From assembly GCA_049423065.1 (NCBI GenBank), contig JBMSQB010000023.1:1-54165 (forward strand): DNA of 54,165 nt, in the 5' to 3' direction. The translations under genes and the position numbers were made by a program. Source of the DNA: SYIM01 sp041182885 (lineage in GTDB: Bacteria > Pseudomonadota > Gammaproteobacteria > Burkholderiales > Burkholderiaceae_E). Positions 8,339 to 17,564 of the stretch are shown here, one piece after another. Below the pieces are notes generated by a model. That model ran no database searches and was not told the DNA's origin. It saw only the letters and a program-made list of their open reading frames with translations. Numbering within the stretch: position 1 is the stretch's first letter; the number at the start of each line of letters is the position of its first letter.

Positions 8339-9622
8339 CTAATCGGCGCCGAGCGACACCCTGAGCGGCGCGGCCACATCGCCCTGCCCGCCGTCGGCGT
8401 GAATGCGTTGTGCCGGGGGCGCTGCTTTCTCCACCCAGCTGCGGATGCGCTGGGCATCGCCAAAGCGCGCCAGCTTGCCCGCGGCATCGAGCAGCACCAC
8501 GATGAGCGGTCGTCCCTCGATGTTGGCGATCATCACGAGACAGTTGCCCGCCTCGGAGATGAAGCCGGTTTTCTGAAGGCCGATCGACCAACCCGCCGTC
8601 GAAATCAGTCGATTGGTGTTGTAGAAGCCCAGCGGCTCGCGGGCGGGCTGCACCGTCATGGACCGCGCGACCGAATACTGACGAATCAGCGGATAGGATG
8701 ACGCCGCCCGCACCAGCTGGGCGAGATCGCCCCCGCTGGAGACATTGGCGCTCGACAAACCGGTGGGCTCGACAAAACGCGTGTCCCGCAGCCCCAGCGA
8801 TCGCGCCTTCGCATTCATTGCTGCAACAAACGCGGGCATGCCACCCGGATAGTGGCGACCCAGCGCGTTGGCGGCCCGGTTTTCGGAGGCCATGAGGGAG
8901 AGCTGCAGCATTTCGGAACGGGTGAGCCAGGCCCCCGGATGCAGGCGTGAACTGGTGCCACGCAGACGATCGATATCGTCGCGGGTGATCTGCAGACGCT
9001 CGGAAAGCGGCAGCCCCGCATCGAGTACCACCATCGCGGTCATCAGCTTGGTGATGGAAGCAATGGGGAGCACGGCGCCCGGATTCTTTCGAACCAGTAC
9101 ATCGCCGCTTCGGGCGTCCATCACCAGCGCCACCGACGAATGCAAAGAGAGGGGATCGGCCACCCGCTTGAGCCCGATCGACTCCCCCACTGACGGCCGG
9201 GCGGGCGGCTGAGCGGCAACCGCGGCCGTACCGACCGCTGCAGCGCCGACTGCCGCCGCACCCATGGCGGTGCTCCCGCCCGATTGAGCGGGTTTGGGGG
9301 ACTCCTCAAAGGCACGGGGCTTGTTCTGCTTCGCGCGCTTGGCGTTTTTGTCCTTTTTCGCTGCAGCGCTTTTGGGCGCAGCGCTCGCGGTGGACGCTGG
9401 CTTCGCTCCCGACTGCGCCCCCGATGCACGGCGCTCCCCCTGGGGCGCGGCACCCTTGCCGTCCGAACGTGAAGCGGGCTGTGCGGAGGACTGCGCGGCA
9501 GGCGTGCGCGACGCTTCAGCCGGCCGCGAAGACGGCGACTGCGCCATCGATGGCGCTGCAGCGAGCGCAAGGATCAGGGCGACGGCAGACCCGACCCCCG
9601 AAAAATGTTGAAAATTAGACAC
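8339..9622 (-). CDS. pbpG: D-alanyl-D-alanine endopeptidase, PBP7/PbpG-like (peptidase S11)
   Basis: A periplasmic penicillin-binding enzyme that cuts peptide cross-links in peptidoglycan. All three active-site motifs are present: SxxK (S189-I-T-K192), SxN (S246-E-N248) and KTG (K351-T-G353). An N-terminal signal peptide (GSAVALILALAAAPSMAQ) is followed by about 100 residues of Ala/Pro/Lys/Ser-rich linker that is longer than in E. coli PbpG. No ATG fits. GTG 9622 or TTG 9628 (GAGGG 5 nt upstream) are the likely starts, with GTG used here for 427 residues. It converges on iclR with a 12-nt gap. Confidence 0.88.
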   Translation of the reverse strand: MSNFQHFSGVGSAVALILALAAAPSMAQSPSSRPAEASRTPAAQSSAQPASRSDGKGAAPQGERRASGAQSGAKPASTASAAPKSAAAKKDKNAKRAKQNKPRAFEESPKPAQSGGSTAMGAAAVGAAAVGTAAVAAQPPARPSVGESIGLKRVADPLSLHSSVALVMDARSGDVLVRKNPGAVLPIASITKLMTAMVVLDAGLPLSERLQITRDDIDRLRGTSSRLHPGAWLTRSEMLQLSLMASENRAANALGRHYPGGMPAFVAAMNAKARSLGLRDTRFVEPTGLSSANVSSGGDLAQLVRAASSYPLIRQYSVARSMTVQPAREPLGFYNTNRLISTAGWSIGLQKTGFISEAGNCLVMIANIEGRPLIVVLLDAAGKLARFGDAQRIRSWVEKAAPPAQRIHADGGQGDVAAPLRVSLGAD

Positions 9623-9734
9623 TTGCAAAGCAACCCTCAGACGCGATCTAAGGATATGTTCGCTGTTTTTGACAGCGCCTGTCAACCGCAGAACGGTGCC
9701 AGGCGAGCCGTCGGCGTTTCAGGACCGCGCGCGG

Positions 9735-10793
9735 TCAACTTTTTGGAAGGCGGGCCGCAACTTTCCGCCATTTGTCGAGGTCGGCCGCGATTCGTTCGGA
9801 CAAGGCCGAGGGCGCGGACGGCGTGGGATCCATGCCTGCCTTGAGGAGTCGCTCGGCAACCGCCGGCGAGCGGAGCAGTTTCTGGACTTCAGCATTCAGC
9901 CGCTCGACCTGCGGCGAGGACATGCCCGCTGGCCCCAGGAGCGCAAACCAGGACGAGACATTGAAGCGCTCGAGCCCGGCCACGGCGAAGGTGGGTACAT
10001 CGGGGATGGCCACATTGGGCGCAAGTGATGGCACGCCGACCCCCACGATCCGGCCTTCGCGAATGTAGGGTGCAGCCACCGCAATGGAGATGAGTGCAGC
10101 CGGCACGCTGCCACCAATCAGGTCGTTCACGAACTTGCCGCTTCCCGAAGCGCCGTAGGGCACATGCAGCCAGTCAAGACCCGCCTCCAGACGAAGTTGC
10201 TCGCCTGCCAGATGCGCGGTACTGCCCGGCCCCGGGGACGCAAACGACAGCTTGCCGGGGTTGGCCTTCGACCAGTCGATCAGTTGCCGCATGTCGCGAG
10301 CAGGAATCGAGGGATGCACCGCCACCACCAGCCCAACATCAGCCAGCCGTGCAATGGAGGAAAAGTCCTTGAGGGGATCGAACCCGACGTTGGCCTGAAT
10401 GACCGGCGCGATCGCAATGGTGCCGTCGAATCCGAGCAGCAAGGTGTGGCCATCGGGCTTGGCACGCGCCACCTCGGCGGCGCCAATGGCACCGGTTGCA
10501 CCCGGCTTGTTCTCGGGCGTGACGGTCACCCCAAGCGACTTCGAGAGGCCCTCCGCCACCAGCCGTCCCAGCATGTCGGCCGACCCGCCCGCTGCAAACG
10601 GGATCACCAGCCGGACCGGTCGCCCGGAGGCAGCATCCTGCGCGGCAACGGGTTGAAAAGGGCCGACTGCGGCGAGCCCGGTCAGCGCAACCAACGCAAC
10701 CCGCACAGCCACGTGGACGGGTGCGGTAGCAAAAGCGCCCGGACCCGCGACAGCGCGCGCTGCGCGCATCAGCAAACACAGAGAACGAATCAC
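9735..10793 (-). CDS. Bug/TctC-type tricarboxylate-family substrate-binding protein
   Basis: Periplasmic receptor of the Bug family, which binds small carboxylates or related solutes for TctAB-type transport. These are greatly expanded in Burkholderiales and mostly lack a transporter next door, as here. The start chosen is GTG 10793, with GGAGG 6 nt upstream, giving 352 residues. A secretion signal ends near LAAVGPFQPVAAQ. Core motifs are RPVRLVIPFAAGGSADMLGRL, ENKPGATGAIGAAEVARAKPDGHTLLL in two parts, and HVPYGASGSGKFVNDLIGG. It sits 16 nt after the nitroreductase gene and is likely the last gene of a four-gene minus-strand operon. The ligand is unknown. Confidence 0.9.
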   Translation of the reverse strand: MIRSLCLLMRAARAVAGPGAFATAPVHVAVRVALVALTGLAAVGPFQPVAAQDAASGRPVRLVIPFAAGGSADMLGRLVAEGLSKSLGVTVTPENKPGATGAIGAAEVARAKPDGHTLLLGFDGTIAIAPVIQANVGFDPLKDFSSIARLADVGLVVAVHPSIPARDMRQLIDWSKANPGKLSFASPGPGSTAHLAGEQLRLEAGLDWLHVPYGASGSGKFVNDLIGGSVPAALISIAVAAPYIREGRIVGVGVPSLAPNVAIPDVPTFAVAGLERFNVSSWFALLGPAGMSSPQVERLNAEVQKLLRSPAVAERLLKAGMDPTPSAPSALSERIAADLDKWRKVAARLPKS

Positions 10794-10809
10794 TGCAGAC
10801 CTCCTCGCC

Positions 10810-11508
10810 TTACCAGCCCACGAACTGCGCAAACTGCGCAACCGGCTCACGCTCGGTGATCAGCGTGTTCTCGGGCGCCGACATGTCGGCATAGCCCAGC
10901 GCCATGCCGCACACCACTGCCTCATGTTCGCCGAGTGACAGCTCTTCGGCAATGACGCGGTGAAACTGCGTGAATGCCGCCTGCGGGCAGGTGTCCAGCC
11001 CCCGCGCACGTGCCGCGATCATCACGTTCTGCAAAAACATTCCGTAGTCGAGCCAGCTGCCGACTTCCAGCCGCCGGTCAATCGTGAAGATCAGACCCAC
11101 GGGGGCATCGAAAAAGCGGTAGTTCCGGGCATGCTGCGCATGCATCTTGTCCTTCTCTCCCTTGCCAATGCCAAGCAGACGATAAAGCGCAAAGCCCACG
11201 GTGCGCCGCCGCTCGATATAGGGCGAGAACCACTGCTTTGGGTAGTACGGATATTCCTCGGTGTGTTCGGCGCTTTGCGCAGGATCGTCGAACACCGCAA
11301 CCACGCGCTCCGACAGCCGTTGTTTCGCCTCGCCCGCCAGCACCCGTACCGCCCAGGGCTGCATGTTGGTCCCGGACGGAGCGCGGCTTGCCACTTCGAG
11401 AATGTCTTCGACGATCGCGCGATCAACCGGCCGATCGAGAAACGCCCGGATGGAGTGACGGCTGATGATCGCGTCATCGACAAATCGGTAGCTGTGCGGG
11501 TAGTCCAT
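10810..11508 (-). CDS. nitroreductase family protein (FMN-dependent)
   Basis: Flavin enzyme of the NfsA/NfsB-like fold, reducing nitroaromatics or quinones with NAD(P)H. Visible features are the FMN-binding start SRHSIRAFLDRPV, SRAPSGTNMQPWAVRVL, a central helical region and the late segment GLDTCPQAAF. ATG 11508 has GGAG 5 nt upstream and gives 232 residues. An in-frame extension to 11622 is open but unsupported. It follows the thioesterase gene by 13 nt. The physiological substrate cannot be told. Confidence 0.9.
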   Translation of the reverse strand: MDYPHSYRFVDDAIISRHSIRAFLDRPVDRAIVEDILEVASRAPSGTNMQPWAVRVLAGEAKQRLSERVVAVFDDPAQSAEHTEEYPYYPKQWFSPYIERRRTVGFALYRLLGIGKGEKDKMHAQHARNYRFFDAPVGLIFTIDRRLEVGSWLDYGMFLQNVMIAARARGLDTCPQAAFTQFHRVIAEELSLGEHEAVVCGMALGYADMSAPENTLITEREPVAQFAQFVGW

Positions 11509-11521
11509 TCTGGCTCCAGAG

Positions 11522-12019
11522 TCAGCGCTCATCCGCATCGCGGACGAGCAAGGGTTCGAGCGCAGCCCGCAGCGCCGCGGGCAGGGCCGCCGGTCGCCGC
11601 GTCTCGCGATCGACATAAACATGAGTGAAATGCCCCTGCGCCGAGGGCTCGCTTTCTTCGTTGCGGAACAAGCCTACCTGGTAGCGAACGCTGCTGTTGC
11701 CGATGCGTGTGACGCGCAACCCCGCGACCACGGTGTCGGGAAACGAAAGCGCTGCGAAATACCGGCAACCGGTTTCAACCACCAATCCGATCACCGCCCC
11801 GGCATGAATATCCAGCGCCCCCTGCCGGATGAGATAGGTGTTCACCACGGTGTCGAAGTAGGAGTAGTACACGACGTTATTCACGTGACCATAGACGTCG
11901 TTGTCCATCCAGCGCGTCACGATCGCCATCTGGTGCGGGTAACCGCCGCGAGGCACCCGGTCCGATGCGGATGCCGCCGCGTGGCTGCCGCGGGGGGTGG
12001 CCTCGCCCGATTGGCTCAT
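11522..12019 (-). CDS. acyl-CoA thioesterase, 4HBT hotdog fold
   Basis: Hydrolyses acyl-CoA thioesters. The hotdog-fold signature is visible: TRWMDNDVYGHVNNVVYYSYFDTVVNTYL, with the catalytic Asp of the DxxGHVNN motif, then VVETGCRYFAAL and HFTHVYVDRETRRP. ATG 12019 with an upstream AGGGA gives 165 residues, typical for the family (YbgC/FadM-like). The first 25 residues are a low-complexity leader. It lies between the EamA exporter (44-nt gap) and nitroreductase genes on the same strand. Confidence 0.9.
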   Translation of the reverse strand: MSQSGEATPRGSHAAASASDRVPRGGYPHQMAIVTRWMDNDVYGHVNNVVYYSYFDTVVNTYLIRQGALDIHAGAVIGLVVETGCRYFAALSFPDTVVAGLRVTRIGNSSVRYQVGLFRNEESEPSAQGHFTHVYVDRETRRPAALPAALRAALEPLLVRDADER

Positions 12020-12063
12020 GGTCAATATCCCTTTCTCGCTCAGTCGCGCAGCCTCGTATTGTC

Positions 12064-12978
12064 TCACCGAGCTCCCGGTGTGATCGGTGCAGGTCTCGCC
12101 TGCTGAACCAGCGCCACGCCGGCTGCCGCAAACGCCATGCCCGCCGCGGCCCACCACCCGTAGGCTTCGTCAAACAGCAACCAAGCCATCAGAGCGGTCG
12201 TGGGCGGCACGAGATACATCAGCGAGGTCACGCTGGTGGCGGAGCCCCGCTCGATGAGTCGAAACAAGAGGAACACCGCCCCGATCGAAATGGCGAGCAC
12301 TGCCCAGGCCAGAGCCAGCACCAGCTCGGCGTTCCACATCACGGGTCGAGACTCCAGCAGAAGCGCAAAGGGACCAACCAGCGCGAGCGATGCAGCAAGC
12401 TGCACAAAGGTTCCGGTGCGAAGGTCAAACGCGGGCACCTGCCGCTTTTGATAGAGCGTGCCGGCGGTGATGCCCGCAAGCGCGGCCACGCAGCACAGCA
12501 GGTTGGTTGCGCTCACGCCTTCGGCGGTCCATTTGCTTGCGACCGCGAGCACCACGCCCATGAGCCCCAGCAGCAGGCCCAGCCACTGCCGACGCGTTAC
12601 GTGTTCGCCTGCCCAGGCAACCCACACGGCGGTAAGGATCGGCTGCATGTTGACAATCAGCGCCGACATGGCCGACGGCATGCCGTGCTCGATGGCAATC
12701 CAGACCCCCGACAGGTAGATGCCGTGAATCAGCAGGCCTGCAATCGCCAGGTGCGCCGCCTCGCGCAGGGACGGCCATCGCGCCTGCTGCACCATGATGA
12801 GCGGAGCGAGCACAAGCAGCGTGAGCGCGAACCGCAGGGCGAGAAAGCTGAGGGCCGGAGCGTGCGGTACGCCATAACGGGCCACGATGAAGCCCGTTGA
12901 CCAGACCAGTACGAAACCGAGCGATACCGCTATTGCAGCGCCGCGACTCCGGCTGAGAACCCCACTGTCGCCACTCAT
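12064..12978 (-). CDS. EamA-family (DMT superfamily) exporter
   Basis: Inner-membrane transporter with two EamA repeats and about ten hydrophobic segments, such as AIAVSLGFVLVWSTGFIVA, WLGLLLGLMGVVLAVA and AWAVLAISIGAVFLLFRLI. The repeat-2 hallmark SLMYLVPPTTALMAWLLFDE is clear. ATG 12978 gives 304 residues, and TTG 13002 in frame is possible. The substrate is unknown (the family exports amino acids, metabolites or drugs). It is the first gene of a minus-strand group with thioesterase, nitroreductase and Bug protein, and is divergent from the phasin gene across a 255-nt A/T-rich gap. Confidence 0.9.
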   Translation of the reverse strand: MSGDSGVLSRSRGAAIAVSLGFVLVWSTGFIVARYGVPHAPALSFLALRFALTLLVLAPLIMVQQARWPSLREAAHLAIAGLLIHGIYLSGVWIAIEHGMPSAMSALIVNMQPILTAVWVAWAGEHVTRRQWLGLLLGLMGVVLAVASKWTAEGVSATNLLCCVAALAGITAGTLYQKRQVPAFDLRTGTFVQLAASLALVGPFALLLESRPVMWNAELVLALAWAVLAISIGAVFLLFRLIERGSATSVTSLMYLVPPTTALMAWLLFDEAYGWWAAAGMAFAAAGVALVQQARPAPITPGAR

Positions 12979-13092
12979 GCGCGGTCGCAACAAGTCGAGC
13001 AATTTTCAACCGGATCAACAAGACTTGTAAAAATCATATAGTTATATAAATCAATCACTTAAAACAATATTCACCGCACAATCGGACGCTTT

Positions 13093-13163
13093 GTTGCACC
13101 ACAGCAAAACCACTTGACAGCGCGCACCAGGATCGCCATAATTCAGTTTGTTGCGTTGCACCA
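13093..13163 (+). repeat. direct repeat GTTGCACCA flanking the phasin promoter
   Basis: The 9-mer GTTGCACCA occurs at 13093-13101 and again at 13155-13163, just upstream of the -35 element and just downstream of the expected start of transcription. The first copy lies in the imperfect palindrome TTGTTG-CACCA-CAGCAA. This layout is what a repressor site would look like. PhaR, the phasin repressor of PHA-forming bacteria, is the natural candidate, but its identity is inference. Confidence 0.5.
13114..13142 (+). promoter_or_regulatory. sigma70 promoter of the phasin gene
   Basis: TTGACA at 13114-13119 and CATAAT at 13137-13142 are separated by exactly 17 nt. This is the best promoter match seen in the window and predicts a leader of about 85 nt before the phasin ATG at 13234. 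Confidence 0.8.
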
Positions 13164-13233
13164 AACAACGCTGATCAACTCCCGAAAGTTCAAGTTCTCT
13201 GTCCTATCCAGACACCCCAACCGGAGATTCAAC

Positions 13234-13773
13234 ATGATCCAGACTCCCGAACAGTTCGCATCACTGAACAAAGCCTCTTTCGACATGATGCATACCGCCG
13301 CCCGCGTTTCCATGGCCGGCTTCGAGCGCCTTGCTGCGCTCAACCTGCAGGCCGCGCGCAGCTCGTTCGAAGAGTCGGCCGACATGATGAAGTCGCTCTT
13401 CGAAGTCAAGGACGTGAAGTCGCTCTCCGAACTCACCACCACCTCCATGCAGCCGGCCGCCGACAAGGCATCCGCGTACGCCAAGCACTGCTACGACATC
13501 GCTTCGGAAACCAGCGCCGAGCTGGCCCGTCTGGTGGAGAAGCAGATGGCCGATGGCAACAAGCAGCTGTTCGCCGCCATCGACTCCATGGCCCGTAACG
13601 CCCCCGCCGGTAGCGAAGGCGTGATGACGCTGGTGAAGTCGGCCGTGTCTGCCGCCAACACTGCGTTTGATCAGGTGAGCCGCGCCACCAAGCAGGTTGT
13701 TGAAATGGCCGAGGCCAATGTCGTGGCTGCGAGCAAATCGGTCAACGCCCGCACCGCCAAGAAAGCCGCCTGA
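13234..13773 (+). CDS. phasin family protein
   Basis: Phasins coat polyhydroxyalkanoate granules and control their size and number. The 179-residue protein starts MIQTPEQFASLNKASFD after GGAG and has the family pattern throughout: amphipathic helices without Cys or Trp, such as GFERLAALNLQAARSSFEES, ARLVEKQMADGNKQLFAAID and VSAANTAFDQVSRATKQVVE, ending in a Lys/Ala-rich tail. An in-frame extension to 13114 is open but would put coding sequence through the promoter, so the ATG at 13234 is preferred. It is a single-gene unit with its own promoter and terminator. The organism is therefore probably a PHA producer, though no pha synthase gene is in the window. Confidence 0.95.
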   Translation: MIQTPEQFASLNKASFDMMHTAARVSMAGFERLAALNLQAARSSFEESADMMKSLFEVKDVKSLSELTTTSMQPAADKASAYAKHCYDIASETSAELARLVEKQMADGNKQLFAAIDSMARNAPAGSEGVMTLVKSAVSAANTAFDQVSRATKQVVEMAEANVVAASKSVNARTAKKAA

Positions 13774-13819
13774 GGTCACGCTTCCTCCTCATTGCTCCGG
13801 CCGCAAGGCCAGAGAGCGC

Positions 13820-13852
13820 GGAAACGGCCCTTCAACGGGCCGTTTCCATTTG
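13820..13852 (+). terminator. strong hairpin terminator between phasin and the indolepyruvate oxidoreductase gene
   Basis: GGAAACGGCCC (13820-13830) and GGGCCGTTTCC (13837-13847) form a perfect 11-bp stem around the loop TTCAAC. It is followed by ATTT on the plus strand and preceded by few T on the minus strand. It can serve both converging genes, though the U tract is short. Confidence 0.75.
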
Positions 13853-13898
13853 CGGCAGCGGCGACACCGGCGTGCGCTCGCGACCGGACGGCGACCGC

Positions 13899-16800
13899 TC
13901 AAGCCTCCTGCAGCGCGGCAGGATTGACGCTGGGAAGCGCACCCGCTCCGCGCCAGCGCTGCAACGCCTCGTCGCGTGCGCCCAGCGCAAGCTCGACATT
14001 GCGCTCCTTCACATGACCGAACCCCCTGATCTGCTCGGGGTACGACACCAGCGAAATCGCGAGATCGCGACGCGCAAGATCGAGCGCCGGCAGAAGCGAA
14101 TTCACCAGCGACTCATATTCATCAATCAACCGACGCTCCATCCGGCGCTCTTCGGTATAGCCAAAGATGTCGAGCGCCGTGCCGCGCAGACCGCGCAAGC
14201 GCGCGAGCAGCCTGAAGGCCGTGAAGATCCAGGGCCCCCAGGTTGTCTTGACCAGCTCGCCGCGTTCGTTCCGGCGCGACAAGAGCGGCGGGGCCAGGTG
14301 AAACCGCATCCGGACATCACCATCAAATTGCTCGCGGACGGTGCGCTCAAACTCACCACTGGTGTAAAGACGAGCCACCTCGTATTCATCCTTGTAGGAC
14401 ATGAGGCGATAAAAATTGCGCGCCACAGCCGCGGTGAGCGGCATCGCCTCGGCCGAGTCGCCGGCGGGCGAGGCCATCCTGCTCTCAGCCTCGCGCACCC
14501 GCGCCACCAGCGCGCGATAGCGCGCGGCCCAGGCGTCATTCTGGTAATCGGCCAGAAAATCCACCCGACGCGCGATGAGCTCATCAAGCGTTGTGGACAT
14601 GATCCGCGAGGGCGGCAAGGCTTTCGGGGGGGCGGCGAGCTGTTCCACCTGGGCCGCATCGACTGCAGCGCGTCGGCCCCACAGGAACGCCGCGAGGTTG
14701 GTTGCAACCGATACCTCGTTCAGTTCAATGGCGCGTTCGATCGCACGCGCGGAGAGCGGAATCATGCCCAGCTGCCAGGCGTAGCCCAGCATGAACAGAT
14801 TGGCGGTGATGGCATCGCCCAGCAACCCTGTGGCGAGCCGCGTGGCGTCCACAAACGAGGACTGAGCCTCCCCCACCGCATCAACGATCGTCTGCTCCAT
14901 ACGACTGAGCGGAAAGCTCCAGTCGGCATTGCGGGTGAAGTCGGCCGTGGGTGTACGTGCGACATTCACCGCCACCCGGGTGCGACCCGCGAGCATTCGC
15001 TGCATGGCCTCTCGACCCGCCGTGACCACCACATCACAGCCGATCACCGCGTCCGCAGAGGCGAGCCCGATGCGTGGCGCATGAAGCATGTCCTGCCCGG
15101 CCCCAATTCTGACGAAGCTCATGACCGCGCCGTTCTTTTGCGCAAGCCCCGCCATGTCGAGCACGGTGACGCCCTTGCCTTCCAGATGCGCAGCCATGCC
15201 GAGAATCTGGCCAATGGTGACCACGCCCGTGCCGCCGATGCCGGTGACAAGCACCGACCAGGCGCCCTGGATCTCGGGCAGTTTCACCTCGGGCAATGCA
15301 ACCTGCGCGGCATCAGCAACCACCTGACCCGCCCGGCCACGCCGCGGCTTTGCGCCCTCCAGCGTGACAAAGCTCGGACAGAACCCATTCACACAGGAAA
15401 AATCCTTGTTGCAGGATGACTGATTGATCGCGCGTTTGCGGCCGAGTTCGGTTTCCACCGGCTCGATCGACACGCAATTGGATTTGACGCCGCAATCGCC
15501 GCAGCCTTCACACACCGCTTCATTGATGAAGGCGCGCCGATCGGGATCGGGAAATGCACCACGCTTGCGGCGACGGCGCTTTTCAGCGGCGCAGGTCTGG
15601 TCGTAGAGCAGCACCGATACGCCCCGAAACTCCCTGAGCTCGCGCTGCACGCGGTCGAGGTCATCGCGATGATGAACCGGCACCGACGACGGGAAGTAGC
15701 CCGCCGGGTACTTGTCGGGCTCATCGGTCACCACCACCACCCGGGTGACGCCCTCAGCCATCACCTGCGCCACGATACGGTCGGGCGTGAGCGATCCGTC
15801 ATGACGCTGGCCGCCGGTCATGGCCACCGCATCATTGAACAGGATCTTGTAGGTCATGGGCGTATTGGTGGCCACCGCATGGCGGATCGCCAGCGACCCC
15901 GAATGGAAATAGGTGCCGTCGCCAATGTTCTGAAAGACGTGCTCCGTGGACGAAAACGGCGCCTGCCCCACCCAGGTCATGCCTTCGCCACCCATCTGCG
16001 TGAAGCTCGCCGTGGAGCGGTCCATCCACTGCGCCATGTAGTGGCAACCGATGCCCGCATTGGCGCGCGAGCCTTCGGGCACCCGGGTCGAGGTGTTGTG
16101 TGGGCAGCCCGAGCAGAAATAGGGAATCCGTTCGATCGGCACGGTGAGCTTGGTGAGACCGCGCTCGCGCGACTCGAACTGTGACAACCGCTCCGCCATA
16201 CGGCCCTGGAGCTCGGCATCGGTTGTCCCCCGCGCATCCGACTGCGCGGAGCCCCACCGCTGAAGCCGCGCGGCGATGATTCGCGCGAGCATCGCGGGCG
16301 AGAGCTCACCCGCCTCGGGAACAAGCGGCGCATCGCGCTCGTCGCGCTTGCCCGTGACCCGCGGGCGCACATCGAGCGCATAAAGGATTTCCTTCAGCTG
16401 CGATTCGATCAGTGCGCGCTTTTCCTCGATGACCAGCACCTCGTCGCAGCCCGCGCAGAACTCGCGCGCGCTCTCCGGCTCAAGTGGCCAGGGCATGGCC
16501 ACCCGGTAGACGCGCAGGCCAATGCGGCGTGCCATCGCGTCATCGATGCCAAGCTCCACCAGCGCCTGCATGGTGTCGAGATAGGCCTTTCCGCTCGATA
16601 CGATGCCAAGCCTCGCGGGCTCACCGTCGGCCCGGCCAAGGGCGTTGCGGTCGAGCCGATTGGCTCGCGCATAGGCTCGCACCGCAGGAAGCTTCCAGCG
16701 CACCAGACGCTCTTCCAGCTTGAGGAAGGGCTCCTCCGGCCAACGCGAATTGAGCCCGCCCGGGGGCATGGGGATGTCTTGCGGCAACACAATGTTCAGC

Positions 16801-17471
16801 CGCTCGGCCGACACATCGACAATGCCTGCGGTCTCGAGGGTATCGGTCACGGCCTTGAAGCCCACCCAACAGCCTGAAAATCGCGACAGCGCAAAGCCGT
16901 GGAGCCCGAGGTCGAGGTAGTCCTGCACCGTGGCAGGCGCGAGCACCGGCATGGAGACCGCAATGAAGATGTGGTCGGTCTGAGCGGCGACGGTCGAGGA
17001 TTTCGCGCCGTGATCATCGCCCCCAATTGCCAGCACCCCGCCATGCAGCGCACTGCCTGCCTGGTTGGCATGACGGAACGCGTCGCCCGTTCGGTCAACG
17101 CCCGGGCCCTTGCCATACCAGATCGAGAACACGCCGTCGTACTGCGCGCCCGGAAAGAAATGCAGCTGCTGCGTGCCCCAGATGGCGGTGGCTGCCAGGT
17201 CTTCATTCAGGCCCGGCACGAACCTCACGTGATGGTCATCGAGGTGCTTGCGGGCGCGCCACAGCGCCTGATCGTAGCCGCCAATCGGCGAGCCGCGGTA
17301 GCCGCTGATGTAGCCACCAGTGTTCAGCCCGGCGGCGAGGTCGCGCCGGCGCTGCATGAGGGGCAGCCTCACCAGCGCCTGGGTACCGGTCAGGTAGACC
17401 TGTCCGCCGTCGGCAGTGTATTTGTCATCGAGCTGCACATCACGCAGCATCGGCTCGGCCGGCATGTTCAT
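13899..17471 (-). CDS. fused indolepyruvate ferredoxin oxidoreductase (alpha/beta fusion)
   Basis: Oxidatively decarboxylates aryl-pyruvates (from aromatic amino acids) to acyl-CoA with TPP and iron-sulfur clusters. ATG 17471 has GGAGG 6 nt upstream and gives 1190 residues, the usual size of the fused bacterial form. In order: the pyrimidine-binding domain (GYISGYRGSPIGGYDQAL), the TPP domain (FCSGCPHNTST, GIGCHYMAQWMDR), a Cys-rich ferredoxin-like segment (CEGCGDCGVKSNC, then CNKDFSCVNGFC), then the gamma-type oxidoreductase domain (GIGGTGVVTIGQIL) and a C-terminal DUF6537-like region. It is last in a minus-strand run after cinA, with a 93-nt gap, and converges on phasin. Confidence 0.93.
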   Translation of the reverse strand: MNMPAEPMLRDVQLDDKYTADGGQVYLTGTQALVRLPLMQRRRDLAAGLNTGGYISGYRGSPIGGYDQALWRARKHLDDHHVRFVPGLNEDLAATAIWGTQQLHFFPGAQYDGVFSIWYGKGPGVDRTGDAFRHANQAGSALHGGVLAIGGDDHGAKSSTVAAQTDHIFIAVSMPVLAPATVQDYLDLGLHGFALSRFSGCWVGFKAVTDTLETAGIVDVSAERLNIVLPQDIPMPPGGLNSRWPEEPFLKLEERLVRWKLPAVRAYARANRLDRNALGRADGEPARLGIVSSGKAYLDTMQALVELGIDDAMARRIGLRVYRVAMPWPLEPESAREFCAGCDEVLVIEEKRALIESQLKEILYALDVRPRVTGKRDERDAPLVPEAGELSPAMLARIIAARLQRWGSAQSDARGTTDAELQGRMAERLSQFESRERGLTKLTVPIERIPYFCSGCPHNTSTRVPEGSRANAGIGCHYMAQWMDRSTASFTQMGGEGMTWVGQAPFSSTEHVFQNIGDGTYFHSGSLAIRHAVATNTPMTYKILFNDAVAMTGGQRHDGSLTPDRIVAQVMAEGVTRVVVVTDEPDKYPAGYFPSSVPVHHRDDLDRVQRELREFRGVSVLLYDQTCAAEKRRRRKRGAFPDPDRRAFINEAVCEGCGDCGVKSNCVSIEPVETELGRKRAINQSSCNKDFSCVNGFCPSFVTLEGAKPRRGRAGQVVADAAQVALPEVKLPEIQGAWSVLVTGIGGTGVVTIGQILGMAAHLEGKGVTVLDMAGLAQKNGAVMSFVRIGAGQDMLHAPRIGLASADAVIGCDVVVTAGREAMQRMLAGRTRVAVNVARTPTADFTRNADWSFPLSRMEQTIVDAVGEAQSSFVDATRLATGLLGDAITANLFMLGYAWQLGMIPLSARAIERAIELNEVSVATNLAAFLWGRRAAVDAAQVEQLAAPPKALPPSRIMSTTLDELIARRVDFLADYQNDAWAARYRALVARVREAESRMASPAGDSAEAMPLTAAVARNFYRLMSYKDEYEVARLYTSGEFERTVREQFDGDVRMRFHLAPPLLSRRNERGELVKTTWGPWIFTAFRLLARLRGLRGTALDIFGYTEERRMERRLIDEYESLVNSLLPALDLARRDLAISLVSYPEQIRGFGHVKERNVELALGARDEALQRWRGAGALPSVNPAALQEA

Positions 17472-17564
17472 CGGCGTCCTCCGTTGGTCGCAGGCAATTA
17501 TGAGGCCGTTACCCGAAGCCTGCTTGGCGCATGTCGAACCCGGGCGCACCGGCCCGGTTGTCGG

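Noticed and set aside
13872..15419. 515-codon plus-strand open frame
   Set aside because: Lies entirely opposite the indolepyruvate oxidoreductase C-terminal half and has composition typical of antisense GC-rich frames.
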